This document shows, piece by piece, positions 1-7,026 of a DNA stretch of 10,166 nt (within the stretch, counting starts at the first letter, position 1; every line of letters starts with the position of its first letter). Origin of the DNA: Bordetella parapertussis. Lineage in GTDB: Bacteria; Pseudomonadota; Gammaproteobacteria; Burkholderiales; Burkholderiaceae_B. The position numbers were made by a program, and so were the translations under genes. The stretch lies in contig CAMBPA010000020.1 of assembly GCA_945869355.1 (NCBI GenBank), positions 1 through 10,166 of the forward strand. The letters run 5' to 3'. The notes under the pieces were generated by a model. That model worked only from the letters and a program-made list of their open reading frames with translations. It searched no databases and was not told the origin of the DNA.

Positions 1-18
1 GGGGGGGCGATGTTCTCG

Positions 19-24
19 TACAAT
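19..24 (+). promoter_or_regulatory. candidate -10 element for the xseB-ispA-dxs operon
   Basis: TACAAT at 19-24 matches five of six bases of the sigma-70 -10 consensus and lies about 57 bases before the xseB start codon. With normal spacing the -35 element would fall at or before base 1, so it cannot be examined here. Transcription would start around 30-32, which would put the inverted repeats at 26-52 at and just after the start site. Confidence 0.4.
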
Positions 25-25
25 A

Positions 26-52
26 GACAACTCACCTGTTGTCAGGTTTGTC
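26..52. repeat. overlapping inverted repeats in the xseB leader
   Basis: Two alternative pairings share bases here. GACAAC (26-31) and GTTGTC (38-43) form a perfect 6-base inverted repeat around a 6-base spacer. ACCTG (34-38) and CAGGT (43-47) form a second one around TTGT, extended by GACAA (26-30) with TTGTC (48-52) across a 3-base bulge. The position right after the candidate -10 suits an operator or a leader hairpin. There is no direct evidence for either role. Confidence 0.4.
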
Positions 53-80
53 ATTAACCCAGCCCTGAACGGAGTTTTGC

Positions 81-365
81 TTGCCCAAAGCTAACAAATC
101 TGTGGCCGATCTGCAGCCTGGCCGCGAGGATCTCGATCCGACCTTGCCACAAGACTTTGAAACTGCCTTGTTGCAGCTTGAGGCGCTCGTCGCCTCCATG
201 GAGTCTGGTGAGTTGCCGCTCGAAGAATCCCTGGCCGCTTATCGCCGTGGGGTTGCTTTAACGCGTATCTGCCAAGAGCGCTTGGCGCAAGCCGAGCAGC
301 AAGTCAAGGTTTTAGACGCCGGCATGCTCAAACCCTTCGAGGGACTGGATCGCGAAGCTTCATGA
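81..365 (+). CDS. xseB: exodeoxyribonuclease VII small subunit
   Basis: This 94-residue protein is the small subunit of exonuclease VII, which together with XseA degrades single-stranded DNA in the cytoplasm. The family core begins near residue 25 ([19 protein letters not shown]), continues with the [11 protein letters not shown] helix and ends with a [12 protein letters not shown] segment. This gives the short two-helix coiled-coil fold typical of XseB. The roughly 20 residues before the core are variable and acidic. I chose the TTG start at 81 because GGAG at 71-74 sits 6 bases upstream. The 3' end overlaps ispA by 4 bases (ATGA), which implies translational coupling. The large subunit gene xseA is not in the window. 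Identification is by sequence pattern and by the common xseB-ispA-dxs gene order. Confidence 0.93.
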   Translation: MPKANKSVADLQPGREDLDPTLPQDFETALLQLEALVASMESGELPLEESLAAYRRGVALTRICQERLAQAEQQVKVLDAGMLKPFEGLDREAS

Positions 366-1276
366 TAGTGACGGAAAGCGCCTTAATGGGTTGGCTCGCT
401 GAGCGCGCGCAACATATCGAGCAGGTTCTCGAGCGCTTGTTGCCGCCCGCTGATCAGGTGCCGGCGCGGTTGCATCAGGCAATGCGCTATGCCGTGCTCG
501 GCGGAGGGAAACGGATTCGTGCTGCCTTGGTCTATGCAGCGGGTAATGCCTGTATGCGTCCCAACACAGCAACGAGCGCAATGAATGAATCTCTCGACCG
601 CGCTGCAGCGGCAGTCGAACTCGTCCATGCCTACTCTTTAGTGCATGACGACTTGCCGTGCATGGATGATGACATGTTACGCCGCGGTCGCCCAACCCTA
701 CATGTGCATTACGACGAAGCCACTGCGTTGTTGGCGGGCGATGCGCTGCAGCCACTGGCCTTTGACTTGTTAGCCCAAATGCCCTTGGCTCCTGAGACTG
801 TGGTCAAAGCGACGCGTATGCTGGCACAAGCGGCGGGAAGCCTGGGAATGGCGGGCGGTCAGGCCATTGACTTGGCAAGTGTAGGTAAAACCTTGTCGCA
901 ACAAGAACTGCAACAGATGCACTTGCTTAAAACAGGCGCATTGCTTGCGGCCAGTGTAAAGCTAGGCGGACTCGTGGCGGGTGCGCATGCGTTGCAAGAG
1001 CGCAGCCTCCACGAATACGCCAGTGCGATAGGCTTGGCGTTTCAAGTGGTGGATGACGTGCTGGATGTGACGACTGACACGGCTGTGCTTGGTAAAACGG
1101 CTGGCAAGGACGCCGCAGCAAACAAGCCCACTTACGTGACCTTGATGGGACTGGAAGGCGCGCAGTCCTTCGTAACGTCATTGCATCGGACGGCTCGCCA
1201 AGCACTGTCACCGTTGGGTGATGCGGCCAGTTTGTTAGGTGGACTGGCAGACTTTATTGTGTTGCGCGATCACTAA
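362..1276 (+). CDS. ispA: farnesyl diphosphate synthase (short-chain polyprenyl synthase)
   Basis: This cytoplasmic enzyme adds isopentenyl diphosphate to DMAPP and then to geranyl diphosphate, giving farnesyl diphosphate for quinone and undecaprenyl carrier synthesis. The protein has 304 residues. GGGKRIR at 47-53 binds isopentenyl diphosphate. The first Asp-rich motif, DDLPCMD at 96-102, has the two-residue insertion typical of bacterial FPP synthases, and a Tyr lies five residues before it. FQVVDDVLD at 227-235 holds the second Asp-rich motif. A Lys-Thr pair (KTGALLAAS, about 190-198) is also conserved in the family. The ATG at 362 overlaps the xseB stop codon as ATGA. ATG at 386 is a possible alternative start. 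dxs follows 37 bases later, pairing two isoprenoid genes. Geranylgeranyl synthase activity cannot be fully excluded from sequence alone. Confidence 0.93.
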   Translation: MIVTESALMGWLAERAQHIEQVLERLLPPADQVPARLHQAMRYAVLGGGKRIRAALVYAAGNACMRPNTATSAMNESLDRAAAAVELVHAYSLVHDDLPCMDDDMLRRGRPTLHVHYDEATALLAGDALQPLAFDLLAQMPLAPETVVKATRMLAQAAGSLGMAGGQAIDLASVGKTLSQQELQQMHLLKTGALLAASVKLGGLVAGAHALQERSLHEYASAIGLAFQVVDDVLDVTTDTAVLGKTAGKDAAANKPTYVTLMGLEGAQSFVTSLHRTARQALSPLGDAASLLGGLADFIVLRDH

Positions 1277-1313
1277 TTGTTGTGATCCGATACGAACGAA
1301 CTCATTGAACACT

Positions 1314-3167
1314 ATGTCAACAGATTTACTAAATAGAACTCACAGCCCAGCCGATATTAAGGGGCTGGATCGACGCGGCCTGAAGCAATTGGCGGACGAG
1401 CTACGCGGATTTGTGTTGCAGTCGGTCTCGCGCACGGGTGGACATCTTTCCTCGAACCTCGGAACGGTGGAGCTAACGGTCGCTTTGCACTATGTTTACA
1501 ACACACCGCATGACCGCATCATCTGGGACGTTGGCCATCAGTCCTACCCCCACAAGATTCTGACTGGTCGCAAAGAGCATATGAGTGGCTTACGTCAGCT
1601 TGGCGGCATCTCTGGTTTTCCAAAGCGTAGCGAGTCCGAGCACGACGCATTTGGTACCGCGCATTCGTCGACTTCGATCTCCGCTGCACTGGGCATGGCG
1701 GTCGCGTCTCGAAATGCTGGGGTGTCGCGCCAGCATATTGCAGTCATCGGAGATGGTGCGATGTCGGCTGGCATGGCGTTTGAAGCCATGAATAACGCTG
1801 GCGTCACACCCGATATCAATTTGTTGGTGATTTTGAACGACAACGATATGTCGATTTCGCCGCCCGTCGGTGCGCTGAATCGTTATTTTGCACGACTCAT
1901 GTCTGGTCAGTTTTACGCTGCAGCTAAAAATATGGGGCGAGCAGTGCTGCAACATGTTCCGCCTGTTCTTGAGTTGGCACGTCGCTTTGAGGAGCATGCG
2001 AAGGGGATGGTGACCCCTGCTACGCTTTTCGAAGAAATGGGCTTTAACTATGTTGGGCCCATTGATGGGCATGACCTGGATGCTTTGGTCCCAACGTTAC
2101 AAAATATGCGTGCCTTGAAAGGGCCGCAGTTTTTACATGTCGTGACCAAAAAAGGGCAGGGTTACAAACTGGCCGAGGCGGATCCCGTTCTTTATCACGG
2201 CCCCGGAAAATTTGATCCGGCCGTCGGCATTCAAAAGCCCGCGGCAGCGCCCAAAACAACCTTTACGCAGGTCTTTGGAACCTGGTTGTGTGATATGGCC
2301 GAGCACGACCCAAGGCTCACAGGTGTAACGCCTGCGATGCGCGAAGGCAGCGGAATGGTGGCGTTTGAAAAACGCTTCCCCAAGCGCTACTTTGACGTGG
2401 GCATTGCTGAGCAACACGCGGTGACCTTTGCTGCGGGCTTAGCCTGTGAAGGTCAGAAACCGGTTGTGGCAATTTACTCCACGTTTTTGCAGCGCGGCTA
2501 CGACCAGTTGATCCACGATGTAGCCTTGCAGGATCTAGACGTCACCTTTGCATTGGATCGCGCGGGCTTGGTGGGAGCGGATGGCGCGACGCATGCTGGA
2601 AACTATGACATCGCCTTTCTGCGCTGCATCCCGAATATGGTTGTGGCCACTCCTTCAGATGAAAACGAGACCCGACTATTGCTGACGACCTGTTATCAGC
2701 ATCCAGGTCCGGCCTCGGTTAGATATCCGAGAGGATCGGGGGCGGGGGCGGCGATCAGCGCCGGTTTGGATACCGTCCCCGTCGGACGCGGGATTATTCG
2801 TCGTCAGGGTAAGGATTTGGCCCTATTAGTGTTTGGTACCTTGCTACCTGCAGCGCTAAAGGTTGCTGAGTCTCTAGACCTAACGGTTGTGGATATGCGC
2901 TTCGTCAAGCCGCTTGATGCGGAGCTTGTGCGACAGATGGCGGCAGAGCACCGCGGCTTGGTTACGCTTGAGGAGGGCGCGATCATGGGCGGTGCAGGGA
3001 GTGCTGTGACGGAGTTTCTGAATGCGGCTGGACTGACCTGTCCTGTTCTTCAGTTGGGCTTACCGGATCGATTTATCGATCACGGGGAGCAGGGCGCCTT
3101 GTTAGCGGGCGTTGGTTTGGATGCCGCTGGGATTGAGCGGAGCATTCGGGCGCGCTTCATCCCCTGA
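1314..3167 (+). CDS. dxs: 1-deoxy-D-xylulose-5-phosphate synthase
   Basis: Dxs condenses pyruvate and glyceraldehyde 3-phosphate to DXP, using thiamine diphosphate. This is the first step of the MEP isoprenoid pathway and also feeds thiamine and pyridoxal synthesis. From the ATG at 1314 the protein has 617 residues, normal for the family. [10 protein letters not shown] (41-50) carries an active-site His at 44. The ThDP/Mg motif runs from GDGAMSAG (146-153) to ILNDN (173-177). [10 protein letters not shown] (361-370) has the catalytic Glu366. The C-terminal transketolase-like domain includes [11 protein letters not shown] near 525-535. The frame is open back to 1239 inside ispA, but those 25 extra residues resemble nothing in Dxs. 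The start at 1314, in a normal intergenic gap, gives the expected N-terminus. The ribosome-binding site is weak. Confidence 0.96.
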   Translation: MSTDLLNRTHSPADIKGLDRRGLKQLADELRGFVLQSVSRTGGHLSSNLGTVELTVALHYVYNTPHDRIIWDVGHQSYPHKILTGRKEHMSGLRQLGGISGFPKRSESEHDAFGTAHSSTSISAALGMAVASRNAGVSRQHIAVIGDGAMSAGMAFEAMNNAGVTPDINLLVILNDNDMSISPPVGALNRYFARLMSGQFYAAAKNMGRAVLQHVPPVLELARRFEEHAKGMVTPATLFEEMGFNYVGPIDGHDLDALVPTLQNMRALKGPQFLHVVTKKGQGYKLAEADPVLYHGPGKFDPAVGIQKPAAAPKTTFTQVFGTWLCDMAEHDPRLTGVTPAMREGSGMVAFEKRFPKRYFDVGIAEQHAVTFAAGLACEGQKPVVAIYSTFLQRGYDQLIHDVALQDLDVTFALDRAGLVGADGATHAGNYDIAFLRCIPNMVVATPSDENETRLLLTTCYQHPGPASVRYPRGSGAGAAISAGLDTVPVGRGIIRRQGKDLALLVFGTLLPAALKVAESLDLTVVDMRFVKPLDAELVRQMAAEHRGLVTLEEGAIMGGAGSAVTEFLNAAGLTCPVLQLGLPDRFIDHGEQGALLAGVGLDAAGIERSIRARFIP

Positions 3168-3263
3168 TTTGCGTTTTACGTGTAAATACGCGAAAATAAT
3201 AGACTTTCTTGCTCGACCAGCCAATCTTTGGCCTTGGCGGGCTGCCCCCGGCGCTTTGTTTTC
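3168..3263 (+). promoter_or_regulatory. dxs-rpsF intergenic region: inverted repeats and possible rpsF operon promoter
   Basis: No gene is visible in this gap. TTTAC (3175-3179) and GTAAA (3182-3186) form a tight inverted repeat. CGT (3172-3174) and ACG (3188-3190) extend it with one bulged base. An AT-rich AATAAT at 3195-3200 is a possible -10 element, but the spacing to TTTTAC or TTTACG is 14-15 bases, so the promoter call is weak. A second inverted repeat is GCCAA (3220-3224) with TTGGC (3228-3232), extended by CCA (3217-3219) with TGG (3235-3237). A GC-rich CGGG/CCCG pair (3238-3241, 3247-3250) followed by TTTGTTTT could act as a weak dxs terminator or as part of a structured rpsF leader. 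Confidence 0.3.
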
Positions 3264-3300
3264 ATGCAACGCGTCGGACATCCTCAGGAGTGCATTGCAT
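3264..3300 (+). promoter_or_regulatory. hairpin covering the rpsF ribosome-binding site and start codon
   Basis: ATGCAA (3264-3269) pairs perfectly with TTGCAT (3295-3300), which includes the first two bases of the rpsF start codon. Inside, TCC (3281-3283) pairs with GGA (3287-3289) of the AGGAG ribosome-binding site, and CA/TG (3279-3280, 3291-3292) extends this stem past one bulged base. A large internal loop contains CGGA. Such a fold would mask translation initiation. S6:S18-responsive leaders upstream of rpsF are known in several bacteria. That this is one of them is inference. I did not find the bulged CCG triplet I recall for that motif in the expected place. Confidence 0.4.
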
Positions 3301-3673
3301 GCGCCATTATGAAATCGTTTTTATTGTTCACCCGGATCAGAGCGAGCAAGTGCCCGCGATGGTCGAGCGCTATCAAGCGCTAGTGACGACTCAGGGCGGT
3401 AAAGTTCACCGCACCGAAGATTGGGGTCGTCGTCAACTTGCCTATCCCATTCAAAAATTGGTAAAAGCGCATTACTTGTGCTTCAACATTGAGTGCGGCC
3501 AGGCGACAATGGACGAACTCGAACATTCTTTCCGTTACAACGATGCTGTATTGCGTCACCTCGTGATCAAGACCAAGGCTGCTCAGACTGAGCCCTCAAT
3601 CATGATGAAACAAGTCGAGCGTGATGAGGCGCGTAAGGCATCTGCAGAGTCGATGTCCGACGACGTTGAGTAA
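3299..3673 (+). CDS. rpsF: 30S ribosomal protein S6
   Basis: S6 binds the central domain of 16S rRNA as a heterodimer with S18, encoded two genes downstream. The 124-residue product starts [19 protein letters not shown] and contains the family segments [18 protein letters not shown] (about 34-51) and [11 protein letters not shown]. An acidic and charged C-terminal tail ends SMSDDVE. The frame is open upstream to 3209, but only the ATG at 3299 gives the standard S6 N-terminus, and it has AGGAG at 3286-3290 with 8-base spacing. It is the first gene of the rpsF-priB-rpsR-rplI operon, and the hairpin over its start codon suggests autogenous control. Confidence 0.97.
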   Translation: MRHYEIVFIVHPDQSEQVPAMVERYQALVTTQGGKVHRTEDWGRRQLAYPIQKLVKAHYLCFNIECGQATMDELEHSFRYNDAVLRHLVIKTKAAQTEPSIMMKQVERDEARKASAESMSDDVE

Positions 3674-3685
3674 TCCGGATTTGTT

Positions 3686-3976
3686 GTGAATCGGCTTGAA
3701 GTGCAGGGTCAGGTTGTAGAGCTTTCTCCCTTAAGGTACACACCGTCTGGGGTCCCAGTTCTCGAATTCTTACTCGCTCACGAGTCCGAAGTGATTGAAG
3801 CAGGTCAGCCACGTCGCATCACCTTCAGCATCACCGTGGTGGCAATGGCAGACTTAGCACAAATGACTAACACGATAAGTTTGGGACGCTCAGTAAACGT
3901 CCAAGGTTTTTTGGCTCCGGTTAGAAAAGATTCTCAAAAATATAGGCTGCATGCGCAGCGCATCGAACAAATTTGA
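3686..3976 (+). CDS. priB: primosomal replication protein N (PriB)
   Basis: PriB is a small single-stranded-DNA-binding OB-fold protein that works with PriA and DnaT-type partners to reload DnaB at stalled replication forks. The 96-residue product shows the family pattern: NRLEVQGQVVELSPLRYTPSG at the N-terminus, VPVLEFLLAHES, an RRITFSITVVAMADLAQ strand-helix stretch, LGRSVNVQGFLAPVRKDS, and a C-terminal LHAQRIEQI that closes the OB barrel. The start is GTG at 3686, 12 bases after the rpsF stop, with only a short GGA upstream, so translation probably depends on coupling. Placement between rpsF and rpsR is the classic beta/gammaproteobacterial arrangement. dnaB, encoding the helicase PriB helps to load, lies 1.6 kb downstream. 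Confidence 0.92.
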   Translation: MNRLEVQGQVVELSPLRYTPSGVPVLEFLLAHESEVIEAGQPRRITFSITVVAMADLAQMTNTISLGRSVNVQGFLAPVRKDSQKYRLHAQRIEQI

Positions 3977-3988
3977 ATAGGGCATATC

Positions 3989-4261
3989 ATGGCTTTCTTC
4001 GGTAAACGTAAAGAAAAAAAGAAGTTCACTCAACAAAATCCGCTGTTCAAGCGTCGTAAATTTTGTCGTTTTAGCGCCGCCGGCGTTGATGAGATTGATT
4101 ACAAAGATCTCGACACACTGCGTGATTTCATTCAAGAAAACGGCAAGATCATTCCTGCTCGTTTGACAGGTACGAGGGCGATTTATCAGCGCCAGCTCGA
4201 CTCAGCAATCAAGCGGGCGCGCTTTTTGGCTTTGCTGCCTTTCACTGACAACCACAACTGA
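3989..4261 (+). CDS. rpsR: 30S ribosomal protein S18
   Basis: S18 binds 16S rRNA together with S6 on the platform of the small subunit. The 90-residue protein has a very basic N-terminus (KRKEKKK at 6-12), then [13 protein letters not shown] and the core [24 protein letters not shown], ending with the conserved [19 protein letters not shown]. The ATG at 3989 follows the priB stop by 12 bases and has AGGG at 3979-3982 as a ribosome-binding site. The lysine codons create a run of seven A at 4014-4020. Length and sequence are ordinary for the family. Confidence 0.97.
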   Translation: MAFFGKRKEKKKFTQQNPLFKRRKFCRFSAAGVDEIDYKDLDTLRDFIQENGKIIPARLTGTRAIYQRQLDSAIKRARFLALLPFTDNHN

Positions 4262-4275
4262 TTCCGAGGCCTACT

Positions 4276-4731
4276 ATGCAAATTATTCTTCTCGAAAAAG
4301 TCGTTAACTTAGGGAATCTCGGTGAAGTCGTGCGTGTGCGTGATGGCTACGCCCGTAACTTTCTAATTCCCCAGAAAAAAGCACGCCGTGCCACGGAGTC
4401 AGCTCTTAAAGAGTTTGAACTGCGCCGCGCAGAGCTCGAAAAAGTTCAGGCTGAAAAATTGGCTGCCGCCGAGGCGCTTGGTAAGCGTATGGAAAGCTTC
4501 TCACTGAGCATCACTCAAAAAGCGGGCGTAGATGGTCGTCTGTTTGGTTCTGTCACCAACATGGACATCGCTGTCGGCTTGGTTGCTGCGGGTTTTGCTG
4601 GTATTGAAAAAGCACAAGTGCGTTTGCCTGAAGGTCCACTGAAGACCGTGGGTGAATTCTCCGTGCAACTCTCGTTGCATCCAGACGTCGTGAGCAGCAT
4701 CACCGTAGTTGTGGTTGGCGATCTCGTTTAA
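4276..4731 (+). CDS. rplI: 50S ribosomal protein L9
   Basis: L9 binds 23S rRNA near the L1 stalk and helps to maintain the reading frame. The 151-residue product has the compact N-terminal RNA-binding domain ([19 protein letters not shown], then [16 protein letters not shown]). A long connecting helix rich in Glu, Lys and Ala follows at about 40-75, then the C-terminal domain with the [10 protein letters not shown] motif near 86-95. GAGG at 4266-4269 lies 6 bases before the ATG. It is the last gene of the ribosomal operon and is followed 18 bases later by an intrinsic terminator. Confidence 0.97.
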   Translation: MQIILLEKVVNLGNLGEVVRVRDGYARNFLIPQKKARRATESALKEFELRRAELEKVQAEKLAAAEALGKRMESFSLSITQKAGVDGRLFGSVTNMDIAVGLVAAGFAGIEKAQVRLPEGPLKTVGEFSVQLSLHPDVVSSITVVVVGDLV

Positions 4732-4749
4732 GTTCGCATCCTGTCAATT

Positions 4750-4775
4750 AAAAAGCCGGCCCGTGCCGGCTTTTT
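4750..4775 (+). terminator. intrinsic terminator after rplI
   Basis: AAAAAGCCGGC (4750-4760) and GCCGGCTTTTT (4765-4775) form a perfect 11-base-pair stem around the loop CCGT. The 3' arm ends in a T run, with GATTTTT following. The stem is symmetric, so it also carries T residues on the minus strand. It ends the rpsF operon, but the next gene begins only about 20 bases later, so read-through may supply that gene. Confidence 0.93.
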
Positions 4776-4795
4776 GATTTTTGAATGTCCTGTTT

Positions 4796-5632
4796 ATGTC
4801 TACATCTGATCCTGGTTTGCAGTTGGCGATTACACGGTGGCTCGCAGACCATCGCGCTGAGCCCTCGTCTGTGCATATCGTTGATATAGCCGGGCATCGT
4901 TGTGTCATCAAGCTACGTCGGCCTAAGCTTACCGACGCAATTGTGAACGCAATACACTATCTGCGTGCTGGGATATTGTCACTTATTTGCTGGTTGACGC
5001 TTGGCGAGCGGCCGTCGGTATCGGTGCTGATGCGCACGAGCTTAAATGACGAGGCGAGCAGGCTAGAATTTTTAAAGAGACAGGGTTGTCGCGTGCCCAC
5101 GGTGTGGCATCATGAGCCGGGCGTGTTGGTTCTCGAGTATGTCGGGCAGGATATGCCTTATCTAATTCGCATTGACACCCCAGCCATTCGGCTCCTCTGG
5201 ATGGATCGTGCGGCGCAGGACTTGGCTGCCTTTCATCGCGCTGGTTTTGTGCATGGCGGGGCCCAATTGCGTAATCTAATGTGCGAAGGCCTCGTGATGA
5301 CCCGAATCGATTTTGAGGAAAACATTGGGGAAGCGTTGTCTCGCCCTCTTGCTCAGGCTTACGATGTCTATCAGATGCTTTCTTCGATGGCTGGCTTGCG
5401 CGGAGAGCAGTTCGGTCCCGACGAGCGGCAGGCCTTGTGTCTTCGCTTATTACAGACTTATTTGCAAGCAAATCCTGATCCAGAGGTTGAGGATCAATTA
5501 CGTCGTCTGGGCAGCGTCATTGGGTCGATTCAACGGTATCTTGGATGTTTTTTAAAACGCCTGCCGGGCCGAGATATTAGAGGTTTGTTGTACGTTAGCG
5601 ATGCCTTGCGGTTATCATTACCTGATGAATAA
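4796..5632 (+). CDS. protein-kinase-fold (Kdo/WaaP/RIO/Bud32-like) protein, function unknown
   Basis: I recognise a kinase-like fold but no named gene. From the ATG at 4796 the protein has 278 residues. VIKLRRP (37-43) carries the likely ATP-binding Lys39, and Glu86 in NDEASRL could be its helix-C partner. VLVLEYV (110-116) looks like the hinge. HGGAQLRN (153-160) sits where the catalytic loop HGDxxxxN is expected, and IDFEEN (171-176) where DFG is expected. The catalytic Asp is thus Gly155, while Asn160 and Asp172 remain. A hydrophobic stretch (AGILSLICWLTLG, 58-70) could be membrane-associated but is short. The alternative TTG start at 4781 adds five residues. No ribosome-binding site is visible for either start. 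The gene lies between the rplI terminator and dnaB and overlaps dnaB by 8 bases. It may be a lipid-A/sugar-type kinase or a non-catalytic relative. Confidence 0.7.
   Translation: MSTSDPGLQLAITRWLADHRAEPSSVHIVDIAGHRCVIKLRRPKLTDAIVNAIHYLRAGILSLICWLTLGERPSVSVLMRTSLNDEASRLEFLKRQGCRVPTVWHHEPGVLVLEYVGQDMPYLIRIDTPAIRLLWMDRAAQDLAAFHRAGFVHGGAQLRNLMCEGLVMTRIDFEENIGEALSRPLAQAYDVYQMLSSMAGLRGEQFGPDERQALCLRLLQTYLQANPDPEVEDQLRRLGSVIGSIQRYLGCFLKRLPGRDIRGLLYVSDALRLSLPDE
5588..5618 (+). promoter_or_regulatory. weak candidate promoter for dnaB inside the upstream gene
   Basis: TTGTAC (5588-5593) and TATCAT (5613-5618) resemble -35 and -10 elements separated by 19 bases. The -10 matches five of six consensus bases, but the -35 matches only three and the spacing is long. 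Transcription would start near 5625, the A of the dnaB ATG, giving a leaderless message. This would fit the absence of a ribosome-binding site, but the evidence is thin. Confidence 0.2.
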
Positions 5633-7007
5633 CACTCCCGATCCTCAGCTCGAATACCTGCGCGTTCCTCCTCACTCAGTCGAGGCGGAGCAGTCGGTAT
5701 TGGGCGGCTTGCTGCTTGATAATGCAGCGTGGGAGCGTGTCACGGATGTTGTGAATGAGGATGACTTCTATCGGTTTGAGCACCGATTGATCTGGCACCA
5801 CATTGCCCGCTTGATCAATTTGTCTCGTGCTGCAGATGTGGTGACTGTGCATGAGTCGATTGCGAGCGTGGGGAAGTCTGAGGAAGTGGGTGGTTTAGCC
5901 TATTTGAACGCGCTGGCGCACAACACTCCCTCCGCCGCAAACATCCGCCGCTACGCTGAAATCGTACGCGAGCGATCCATGTTGCGTAAGTTGGTGAGCG
6001 TCGCGGACGAAATCGCCGCAACCGCTTTTAATCCGCAGGGCAAGGAGGCGCGTCAGTTACTTGACGAGGCCGAGTCTAAGGTCTTCAAGATCGCCCAGGA
6101 AGGCGCGAAGGCCACGACAGGCTTCCGAGAAATACAGCCCTTGTTGTCCGAAGTGGTGGAGCGTATTGACGAGCTCTATCACCGCGAGGGCGATAATGAT
6201 GTCACGGGTGTGCCCACGGGCTTCACCGACCTTGATCGCTTGACCTCGGGCTTTCACGGCGGCGATCTCGTCATCGTGGCCGGGCGCCCCTCGATGGGTA
6301 AAACCTCGCTTGCAATGAATATCGCTGAACATGTCGCGATTGAACATGGATTGCCTGTGGCCGTGTTCTCCATGGAGATGGGAGCGGTTCAGCTCGCGAT
6401 GCGTATGTTGGGTTCGGTTGGCATGCTCGATCAGCATCGAATGCGAACCGGAAAATTACTCGCAGACGATTGGCCTCGTGTGACGCACGCCGTGCAGCGC
6501 ATGCAAGATGCACAGTTGTATATCGATGAAACCCCTGCGCTGAGCTCGGTAGAGGTGCGTGCACGCGCTCGTCGCTTGGCACGTCAGTGCGGACGTTTGG
6601 GCTTGATTGTGATCGATTACTTGCAGTTGATGGGGGCAAGTTCGAGTGGTGAGAACCGCGCCACAGAAATTTCCGAAATCAGTCGTTCACTTAAGGCCTT
6701 GGCTAAAGAGCTGGAATGCCCAGTCATTGCGCTCTCCCAGTTGAATCGTAGCCTTGAGCAACGCCCTAATAAACGTCCAGTCATGAGTGACTTGCGCGAA
6801 TCAGGTGCGATTGAGCAAGACGCTGATTTGATTTTGTTTATTTATCGCGATGAGGTCTACAACCCAGACTCACCCGATAAGGGAACGGCTGAAATTATTG
6901 TTGCTAAGCAGCGTAACGGCCCGATAGGCACGGTGCGCTTAACCTTCCAAGGCTCGAGTACACGCTTTTTGAACTTTGCAGGTGGGTCGTCGCAATCGAG
7001 CTACTAG
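5625..7007 (+). CDS. dnaB: replicative DNA helicase DnaB
   Basis: DnaB is the hexameric 5'-3' helicase that drives the replication fork and binds primase. The 460-residue product is full length. The N-terminal helical domain begins at RVPPHSVEAEQSVLGGLLLD (about 13-32), a linker follows near 150-190, and the RecA-like domain opens with GVPTGFTDLDRLTSGF. Walker A is GRPSMGKT (220-227), Walker B is LIVIDYLQLM (327-336), and the C-terminal AKQRNGPIGTV segment (from about 427) carries arginine-finger and DNA-loop residues. No intein interrupts it. I chose the ATG at 5625, which gives the usual short N-terminus. The frame is open to an ATG at 5601, eight residues earlier. The first eight bases, ATGAATAA, include the upstream stop, so coupling is likely. 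No clear ribosome-binding site is seen. Confidence 0.96.
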   Translation: MNNTPDPQLEYLRVPPHSVEAEQSVLGGLLLDNAAWERVTDVVNEDDFYRFEHRLIWHHIARLINLSRAADVVTVHESIASVGKSEEVGGLAYLNALAHNTPSAANIRRYAEIVRERSMLRKLVSVADEIAATAFNPQGKEARQLLDEAESKVFKIAQEGAKATTGFREIQPLLSEVVERIDELYHREGDNDVTGVPTGFTDLDRLTSGFHGGDLVIVAGRPSMGKTSLAMNIAEHVAIEHGLPVAVFSMEMGAVQLAMRMLGSVGMLDQHRMRTGKLLADDWPRVTHAVQRMQDAQLYIDETPALSSVEVRARARRLARQCGRLGLIVIDYLQLMGASSSGENRATEISEISRSLKALAKELECPVIALSQLNRSLEQRPNKRPVMSDLRESGAIEQDADLILFIYRDEVYNPDSPDKGTAEIIVAKQRNGPIGTVRLTFQGSSTRFLNFAGGSSQSSY

Positions 7008-7026
7008 GCTGATGCGACGCAGTGGG

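Noticed and set aside
1..7. Run of seven G at the window start
   Set aside because: It is at the window edge and too short to interpret. It may belong to the region upstream.
360..755. Minus-strand open frames over ispA, dxs, dnaB and others
   Set aside because: They lie entirely within strongly supported genes, look Arg/His/Pro-rich as antisense frames do, and match no family I know.
1239..1313. N-terminal extension of dxs starting inside ispA
   Set aside because: The 25 extra residues are not Dxs-like and overlap the ispA coding end. The ATG at 1314 gives the standard protein.
3209..3298. N-terminal extension of rpsF
   Set aside because: The 30 extra residues are unlike S6. The ATG at 3299 has a good AGGAG and the family N-terminus.
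4015..4021. A AAA AAG heptamer in the rpsR frame, the classic -1 frameshift site of dnaX
   Set aside because: It arises from the lysine-rich S18 N-terminus. I see no stimulating upstream site or downstream hairpin, and a -1 shift would give only a short non-S18 tail.
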